This document shows, one piece after another, positions 48,058-52,944 of a DNA stretch of 52,944 bases. This DNA comes from Collinsella sp. (GTDB lineage: Bacteria; Actinomycetota; Coriobacteriia; Coriobacteriales; Coriobacteriaceae), in the NCBI GenBank assembly GCA_018378775.1, contig JAGZWV010000015.1, positions 1-52,944 of the forward strand. Reading direction: 5' to 3'. The translations under genes and the position numbers were made by a program. The stretch's first letter is position 1. Every line of letters starts with the position of its first letter. The notes below the pieces were generated by a model, which worked only from the letters and a program-made list of their open reading frames with translations, made no database searches and was not told where the DNA came from.

Positions 48058-48852
48058 CTAGTCCGTAGCACCGCTTTCGGTTCCATACGACGGCGAAGGC
48101 GCCTCGACCACATGGTGATATCGATCGATATAGATTGCACGGGCCCCCAGGCGGCGCACCAAATCTTGGTGATGTGTGCTCATCAAGACCGTCTTACCCG
48201 CCGCGACGTAGGCCAGCAAGAAGTTGACCACAATGTCGCATGAATCCTCGTCGAGCCCATTGGTAGGCTCGTCGAGAACCAAGATATCCGGGTTCATCGA
48301 CACCACCGCAGCCAGCGCAACGCGCTTCTTTTGCCCACCCGAGAGCTGATAGGGAGAGGCGTCGGCAAGGTCGGCAACCTGGAACAGCCCCATGGCATCG
48401 CGGACGCGGCGCTCGAGCTCGCCCGTCGGCAGCCCCATCTGCGCGGGACCAAAAGCGACCTCCTCGCCCACCGTGGCGCAAAAGAGCTGCGCGTCGGCAT
48501 TCTGGAACACAAAGCCAACGCGCTGATGAAAACGCTGAGCGGCCGCGGAATCCTTTAGAAACGCCGCATCAATCACATGCCCGTCAAACAGGTATTCCCC
48601 TGCGTCCGCAAGCTCAAGGCCGTTAATAAGGCGCATAATCGTCGTCTTACCGCAGCCGTTGGGACCGAGCAGGGCAACGAGTTCGCCACGATCGACCTGC
48701 AGCGACACGCCATCGACAACCGTATGCCCCGCAAAGGAAAACACCACGTCGCGAAACTCGATGAGCGGCGTGGTCTCGGCGCCAGCAGCACCGTTCGCGC
48801 CCATCGCGCCATTTGTATCGTTTGCCAAAACGTCGCCCTTCCCTAGTTGCAT
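48058..48852 (-). CDS. cbiO: Nickel/cobalt ECF transporter ATPase CbiO
   Basis: ABC ATPase of an energy-coupling-factor metal importer, 264 residues. Motifs are Walker A LLGPNGCGKTTIMRL, the Q-loop in FVFQNADAQLFCATVGEEVAFGP (diagnostic for ECF ATPases), signature LSGGQKKRVALA and Walker B ILVLDEPTNGLD. About 25 polar residues precede the domain. The ATG used has only GGCTGGGG directly before it; a TTG eight codons later, with GGAAGGG upstream, is an alternative. It follows cbiQ by 22 bases. Confidence 0.92.
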   Translation of the reverse strand: MQLGKGDVLANDTNGAMGANGAAGAETTPLIEFRDVVFSFAGHTVVDGVSLQVDRGELVALLGPNGCGKTTIMRLINGLELADAGEYLFDGHVIDAAFLKDSAAAQRFHQRVGFVFQNADAQLFCATVGEEVAFGPAQMGLPTGELERRVRDAMGLFQVADLADASPYQLSGGQKKRVALAAVVSMNPDILVLDEPTNGLDEDSCDIVVNFLLAYVAAGKTVLMSTHHQDLVRRLGARAIYIDRYHHVVEAPSPSYGTESGATD

Positions 48853-48874
48853 CCCCAGCCGGAACCAGCAGTGC

Positions 48875-49711
48875 CTACAGCACGGCGCACAACACTGCCA
48901 GCAGCGCCACGCCGGCCGCATAGACCGCATCGCGCCAGCCAAACCCGGCGCGTGCGGGAGCCGGATACACACCGGCAAAGCCGCGGCAGAGCATAGCCTC
49001 GTCCATCGCGCGGCTGCATTCCATCGCCTTGATAAAGGTCATGCCCATGATACCCGCGATCGAATCGGTACGCGAAAATCCCTCAGGCGCACGGCCAACG
49101 CTGCGCAGCATGACCGATTCGCACAGATCGTGCGCCGTGCGACCCAGCACCTCGATGTGCTTGAGCGCCATATCAAACGTAAAGATAACTTCGTCGGGCA
49201 GGTGCAGCATTTTGAGCGCCGCCGACATGCGGCTCCAGGTAAGGGTCCACGAAACACCCAGCACCAGCGACACATTAATGAAGGTCTTGAGCGCAATCTT
49301 GAGCATGGCGCCCGCAGCAGAAGCGTCCAGCAGCAAGGCGGGCAGTACCAGAACCACCGCGAGCCCTGCAGCGCCAAGCGCCGGCACAAAGGTTGCCCGC
49401 AGCCCGCGTACGGGGCGCACGGCAACGAGCACCAGCGCGATAGCCGCCATCAACATGAGGTACAGAGGGCTCTGCGTCAGACACACGCACAGGACGCAAA
49501 CGAACATCCCCACCAGGCGCACCGAAGCCGAAACGCAAGAAAGGGCGCGGTCGATCATCGACCCGCCCTCGTGTACGCCTCCACCCAGGCGAACCCGCTC
49601 AAGCAGGCTCGCCAGGTGCAGGACATTCTTTTGCATCACACGATGCCGAACCCCCGCGGGCTCGTATCGCTGCTCGACCGCAAGCCAGCTAGGCAGCTCG
49701 GCTCTTGCCAT
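48875..49711 (-). CDS. cbiQ: Nickel/cobalt ECF transporter membrane protein CbiQ
   Basis: Transmembrane T-component, 278 residues, that couples CbiO to the substrate-binding subunit. Several membrane segments are clear (SVRLVGMFVCVLCVCL, LYLMLMAAIALVLVAV, ALGAAGLAVVLVLPALLL). The family's coupling helices show SRMSAALKMLHLPDEVIFTFDMALKHIEVLGRTAHDL and SRAMDEAMLCRGF, with the Ala-Arg-Gly motif in a degenerate form. It starts 23 bases inside the end of cbiM, with GGAAAG upstream, so expression is coupled. Confidence 0.92.
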   Translation of the reverse strand: MARAELPSWLAVEQRYEPAGVRHRVMQKNVLHLASLLERVRLGGGVHEGGSMIDRALSCVSASVRLVGMFVCVLCVCLTQSPLYLMLMAAIALVLVAVRPVRGLRATFVPALGAAGLAVVLVLPALLLDASAAGAMLKIALKTFINVSLVLGVSWTLTWSRMSAALKMLHLPDEVIFTFDMALKHIEVLGRTAHDLCESVMLRSVGRAPEGFSRTDSIAGIMGMTFIKAMECSRAMDEAMLCRGFAGVYPAPARAGFGWRDAVYAAGVALLAVLCAVL

Positions 49712-50774
49712 GAGTACCGCTTTCCTTGACCGTCAGCGAAATCAGGCGGAATACGATGGTAAGCACCGCCACGCCAATCACGCCCGAAAGGATATACATG
49801 GCAGCCTGGCCGGCAAAGCCAAGACCCTGCTCCTCGGAATAGGCCTGAAGATAATCGCCCGTGGGCAGTGTATCGGCAAACGTCGGAGCGTCGAGGCCGA
49901 CCGAAGCCTGCAGGCTGTCGTCGCCAGCCTCCTGAACGGCGGTCGCGGCGCCCTCGGCGTCCCACTCGCCCCAGGCGTCACCGGTGGCCAGCAGGCCAAG
50001 CGGCGTGGCAACGACAAGCACGGCGACCAGAATGAGCGTGGGAACCAGCGAGGTCTTCTTGGCAGCAGCGCCCTCGGCGTCCAGCAGGCCGTCGGAAGCC
50101 TCGGGGCCGACGATAACGCTCGGCGCCGTCTTCTTAATGAAACCGTAGATGGCGGCCGTCGCCACGCCCTCAATGACACCGGCGACCAGCATATGCGGGA
50201 TCAACATGGCCGGAATAGCCACAGACAACGGGAAGGGGCAGTACAGCGGAGCGCCCGAAGCATTCATGAAGAGCATCGGCTGAATACCAAACTCGATTGC
50301 CGCGCACAGGGCCGCCAGGCACAGGCCGACCCAGCCGCTTACGATGGCCGAAATTGAGGTACCCCAGCTCTTGTCGTGCAAACGGCTGTTGAGCGCACGG
50401 AACACGATGGCCGCGGCAAACGGCAGCACGAAGGCCATGTTAAAGCAGTTGGCGCCAAAGGACAGGATGCCGCCGTCGCCAAACAGCAGCGCCTGCAGCG
50501 CCAGCGCGACCGAGACAGCAATGGCCGCGGCCTCCGGGCCCAGCAGCAGCGCGATGAGCGCGCCGCCGACGGCGTGACCCGTGGTGCCGCCGGGCAGCGG
50601 CACGTTGAACATCATGAGCAAAAAGGAGAACGCGGCGCAGATGCCCAGAAAAGCCATGTGCTCGCGATCGAGCGTGGCGCGCACCCTTTTGATGCAATGG
50701 ACCCAAACGGGCACCATTGCCACCGCCATGACGGCATCGGTCTGCGGGGACAGATAATTATCTGGAATGTGCAT
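49689..50774 (-). CDS. cbiM: Nickel/cobalt ECF transporter substrate-binding protein CbiM, fused to a CbiN/PDGLE-like domain
   Basis: Substrate-binding membrane subunit, 361 residues. It opens MHIPDNYLSPQTDA, the CbiM/NikM N-terminus in which the amino group and His2 bind metal; a further His lies in TTGHAVGGALIALLLGP. Many membrane helices follow. From about residue 240 a second part (LVPTLILVAVLVVATPLGLLATGDAWGEWDAEG, in part, then a C-terminal helix) resembles CbiN/PDGLE, so M and N are fused, as in many NikMN proteins. GGGAGG lies 5 bases before the ATG. A NikR-type operator just past its start site suggests nickel as the main substrate. Confidence 0.93.
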   Translation of the reverse strand: MHIPDNYLSPQTDAVMAVAMVPVWVHCIKRVRATLDREHMAFLGICAAFSFLLMMFNVPLPGGTTGHAVGGALIALLLGPEAAAIAVSVALALQALLFGDGGILSFGANCFNMAFVLPFAAAIVFRALNSRLHDKSWGTSISAIVSGWVGLCLAALCAAIEFGIQPMLFMNASGAPLYCPFPLSVAIPAMLIPHMLVAGVIEGVATAAIYGFIKKTAPSVIVGPEASDGLLDAEGAAAKKTSLVPTLILVAVLVVATPLGLLATGDAWGEWDAEGAATAVQEAGDDSLQASVGLDAPTFADTLPTGDYLQAYSEEQGLGFAGQAAMYILSGVIGVAVLTIVFRLISLTVKESGTHGKSRAA

Positions 50775-50831
50775 GTACGCCTCCCGGTTATCGGCGCACG
50801 AAATTGCAACGCCGCTTAAATCACCTTGTCA

Positions 50832-50859
50832 GTGTTACGCATTGTCAGATTCGTAACAC
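50832..50859 (-). promoter_or_regulatory. NikR-type operator of cbiM
   Basis: GTGTTAC and GTAACAC form a perfect dyad with a 14-base spacer, 28 bp in all. It starts about 4 bases after the expected transcription start, where a bound repressor would block initiation. This arm sequence and length agree with NikR sites I recall from nickel-transport operons of delta-proteobacteria; no nikR gene is in the window. Confidence 0.7.
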
Positions 50860-50869
50860 GCCGCGGGCT

Positions 50870-50898
50870 ATCATAGCAAAACGGCGCACTGCCGACAA
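50870..50898 (-). promoter_or_regulatory. Promoter of cbiM
   Basis: TTGTCG and TATGAT are separated by exactly 17 bases on the minus strand. The -35 box lies within the loop and arm of the pheT terminator. Confidence 0.7.
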
Positions 50899-50912
50899 AG
50901 CAGCACGCCGTT
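50878..50912 (-). terminator. Terminator of pheT
   Basis: An AACGGCG/CGCCGTT stem plus an inner CTGC/GCAG stem, with symmetric CA mismatches, is followed by TTTT-G on the minus strand, about 110 bases past the pheT stop. Confidence 0.7.
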
Positions 50913-51020
50913 ATGTAATGCGCGTGTCATATATGAAGGCTCAACGGTGCCTCATACCGAGCATAGCGGTCACGTAGGACTCGGCGGCAGCCACCGCCGA
51001 CCCATACCCCAGCGCAAGCC

Positions 51021-52944
51021 CTATCCGCGGACCTCGCCGTTTACGCCCTTGCATACCTTGGTGACGATCTTCTGGTGCGCCTTCTCGACCTCTTCGCTGG
51101 TGAGCGTGTGGTCGTCGGAGCGATACGTAAGCGCAAAGGCCATGGACTTCTTGCCCGCTCCGATGCGGATGGGATCGCGGTAGACGTCGAACAGGCGCAC
51201 GCCCTCGAGCAGCTTGCCGCCGGCGCTGGTAATGCGGCGCTCAAGATCCTCGCAGGTCACAGCATTGTCGACCACGATAGCAAGGTCGTGCTCAACAGCC
51301 GGGTACTGCGAGAACTCGCGGTAGTTCTCCTGGTTGCGGGCGCCCTTGATCAGCTTGTCCAGATCGAGCTCAAAGGCAACGACGACCTCATCGATGCCCA
51401 TCGCCTCGCGCGCCTCGGGGTGAATCTCGCCGACCCAGCCCAGTACGGTGCCGCCGGACAGAACCTCGGCCGCACGACCTGGCTGCAAGAAAGCGTAGCC
51501 CTCACCCTCGACGGGACGGAAGCGAACCTTCTCGATGCGCAGCTGGGCGAGCAGCTCCTCGACAATGCCCTTGCCAAAGAAGAAGCGCAGCTTGCGGTAC
51601 TTCATGTTCCAAGACTGCTCGCTCCACTGGCCCGAGAGCACGCCCGCCACGGACTTGGTCTCCTTGGGCAGGCTGGCGTTCTCGCGACCGTGGAACAGGC
51701 TGCCGACCTCGTACAGGTGCACGTTGGGCGTACCGTGCGCCTCGTTGTAGGCCACGGACTGCAGCAGGCCCGGCAGCAGCGAACGACGCATCTCGGTCTG
51801 CTCGGCTACCAGCGGGTTCATGAGCACCACAGGGCAACCGCGACCCTCGGTGGACATACCGATCTTCTCCAGGTCGCCCGGGGCGGCAAAGCCAAAAGTC
51901 GTGGTCTCGTTGAGGCCGCAGGCGCGCAGGATCTCACCGACCTTACGGGTGAGCTTCTGCTCGCGGGTCAGGCCGCCGATGTGGTTCTTGGCAGCCGGGA
52001 TGGTCGCCGTCACGCGGCCCATGCCCCATAGGCGCAGGACCTCCTCGATCAGGTCAATCTCGCGCGGCAGGTCGGGGCGGAAGCTCGGCGGCGTGACCAT
52101 AAAGTCCTCGCCGTCGCGCTCGACGGTGCAGCCCAGACGGGTGAGCGAACGCTCGATAAAGTCGGGCTCGATGTCGGCACCGCAGATGGCATGTACGCGG
52201 GCCAGGCGCAGCTTAATGCTGTCGATGGTCTTGGGCGCGGGGAAAACGTCGACGTAGCCGGGAGCGACTTCGCCGCCGGCGATCTCCTCGATGAGCGCGC
52301 AGGTAACGTTGGCGACGTCCACACAGCCGGTCTCATCGACCTGGCGCTCAAAGCGAATGGAGGCGTCGGAAATCAGCGACAGGTCGCGGCTGGTGTGCGA
52401 GGTGCGACCGGCGTTGAAGCAGGCACTCTCAACCATCACATCGACGGTATCGTCCTCGATCTCGGAATCCATGCCGCCCATAACGCCGGCCAACGCCACG
52501 GGGCGCTCGCCGTCGGTGATAAGGCCCATGCCGGCGTCGAGCGTGCGCTCCTCGCCGTCGAGGGTCGTAAACTTCTCGTCCTGTTGGGCGGCGCGAACCA
52601 CCACGCGACGCCTGCCATCGCGCTCGGCAAAGGTGTCCAGGTCAAAGGCGTGCAGCGGCTGACCGGTAAGCATCATCACGTAGTTGGTGATGTCGACGAT
52701 GTTGTTGTGCGGACGCACGCCCAGGGCGTTGAGACGCTTGACCATCCAGTCGGGCGAGGGGCCGACCTTCACGTTGCGCACGATGCGGGCGACATAGCGG
52801 TCGCACAGGCCCTCGTCGGCGATCTCGACCGAAAGCTCGTCGTCAGTCGCGCGGCCGGTCTCGGCCTTGATGGCGGGCAGCTCAACGTGGAAATCGCGGT
52901 CGAAGATGGCGCCGGTCTCGCGGGCCATGCCGATCATGGACAGG
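51021..52944 (-). CDS. pheT: Phenylalanine--tRNA ligase beta subunit (5' end outside the window)
   Basis: C-terminal 640 residues or so of PheT; the frame runs off the window edge at the N-terminus, so the tRNA-binding domain is missing from view. Recognised parts are the B3/B4 domain (RYVARIVRNVKVGPSPDWMVKRLNALGVRPHNNIVDITNYVM, in part), then GQPLHAFDLD, B5 (ICGADIEPDFIERSLTRLGC), the catalytic-like core (NPLVAEQTEMRRSLLPGLLQ) and the C-terminal anticodon-binding fold (FSQYPAVEHDLAIVVD and RIGAGKKSMAFALTYRSDDHTL). pheS would be expected just outside the window. A tRNA-Phe gene with tail repeats lies elsewhere in the window. Confidence 0.97.
   Translation of the reverse strand, partial: LSMIGMARETGAIFDRDFHVELPAIKAETGRATDDELSVEIADEGLCDRYVARIVRNVKVGPSPDWMVKRLNALGVRPHNNIVDITNYVMMLTGQPLHAFDLDTFAERDGRRRVVVRAAQQDEKFTTLDGEERTLDAGMGLITDGERPVALAGVMGGMDSEIEDDTVDVMVESACFNAGRTSHTSRDLSLISDASIRFERQVDETGCVDVANVTCALIEEIAGGEVAPGYVDVFPAPKTIDSIKLRLARVHAICGADIEPDFIERSLTRLGCTVERDGEDFMVTPPSFRPDLPREIDLIEEVLRLWGMGRVTATIPAAKNHIGGLTREQKLTRKVGEILRACGLNETTTFGFAAPGDLEKIGMSTEGRGCPVVLMNPLVAEQTEMRRSLLPGLLQSVAYNEAHGTPNVHLYEVGSLFHGRENASLPKETKSVAGVLSGQWSEQSWNMKYRKLRFFFGKGIVEELLAQLRIEKVRFRPVEGEGYAFLQPGRAAEVLSGGTVLGWVGEIHPEAREAMGIDEVVVAFELDLDKLIKGARNQENYREFSQYPAVEHDLAIVVDNAVTCEDLERRITSAGGKLLEGVRLFDVYRDPIRIGAGKKSMAFALTYRSDDHTLTSEEVEKAHQKIVTKVCKGVNGEVRG

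Noticed and set aside
50775..51020. Cobalamin riboswitch upstream of cbiM
   Set aside because: The conserved box elements could not be found; a promoter, terminator and NikR-type dyad explain the region better.

Overview
The window reads as a GC-rich, monoderm actinobacterial chromosome, most like Collinsella or a close relative in the Coriobacteriia. That placement is inferred from recognised protein styles, a Flp/Tad pilus locus with no secretin, and strong purine-rich ribosome binding sites; no database search was made. Most genes lie on the minus strand.

Layout. 1-5000: htpG, a GNAT acetyltransferase and a three-gene module of PHP phosphatase, tyrosine kinase and Wzz-like chain-length protein. 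5165-8260: phoR, phoB and pstB without pstSCA or phoU. 8364-11861: a second two-component pair divergent from a D-Ala-D-Ala carboxypeptidase. 12022-18660: mostly unrecognised proteins (TM2-domain protein, AAA ATPase, 813-residue TPR-like protein, 125-residue protein) with tRNA-Ser(GCU) and tRNA-Arg(ACG). 18834-28730: housekeeping genes serS, proC, rlmH, an SPFH protein, tRNA-Leu(CAG), tatD, rsmA, metG and rsmI, plus a GH5-like protein. 29227-29299: tRNA-Phe. 29423-39381: a Tad/Flp pilus operon (rcpC, tadZ, tadA, tadB, tadC, flp, several TadE/TadG-like genes) ending in a DUF192 gene, followed by a ribbon-helix-helix protein. 39634-45643: rsgA, a Ca2+-type P-ATPase and pyk. 46061-47979: a nuclease-like orphan and a zinc phospholipase C-like protein. 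48058-50774: a cbiM-cbiQ-cbiO nickel/cobalt ECF transporter. 51021-end: pheT, cut by the window edge.

The most unusual signal is non-coding. At three unrelated tRNA genes (Arg, Leu, Phe) the terminator plus the last 18-20 bases of that tRNA are duplicated in units of about 172-190 bp. These carry a related GC-rich core whose sequence is shared across loci, while the tRNA tail and terminator are locus-specific. At all four tRNA loci an inverted copy of that tRNA's own T-arm lies just past the terminator. The nearest analogue I know is the E. coli tyrT repeat (rtT) architecture. Other notable signals are a NikR-type operator at cbiM (GTGTTAC-N14-GTAACAC), three long nested inverted repeats in intergenic regions, a 3 x 19-bp direct repeat upstream of the AAA ATPase, structured leaders before htpG and the P-ATPase, and a GH5-like protein lacking its general acid/base glutamate.
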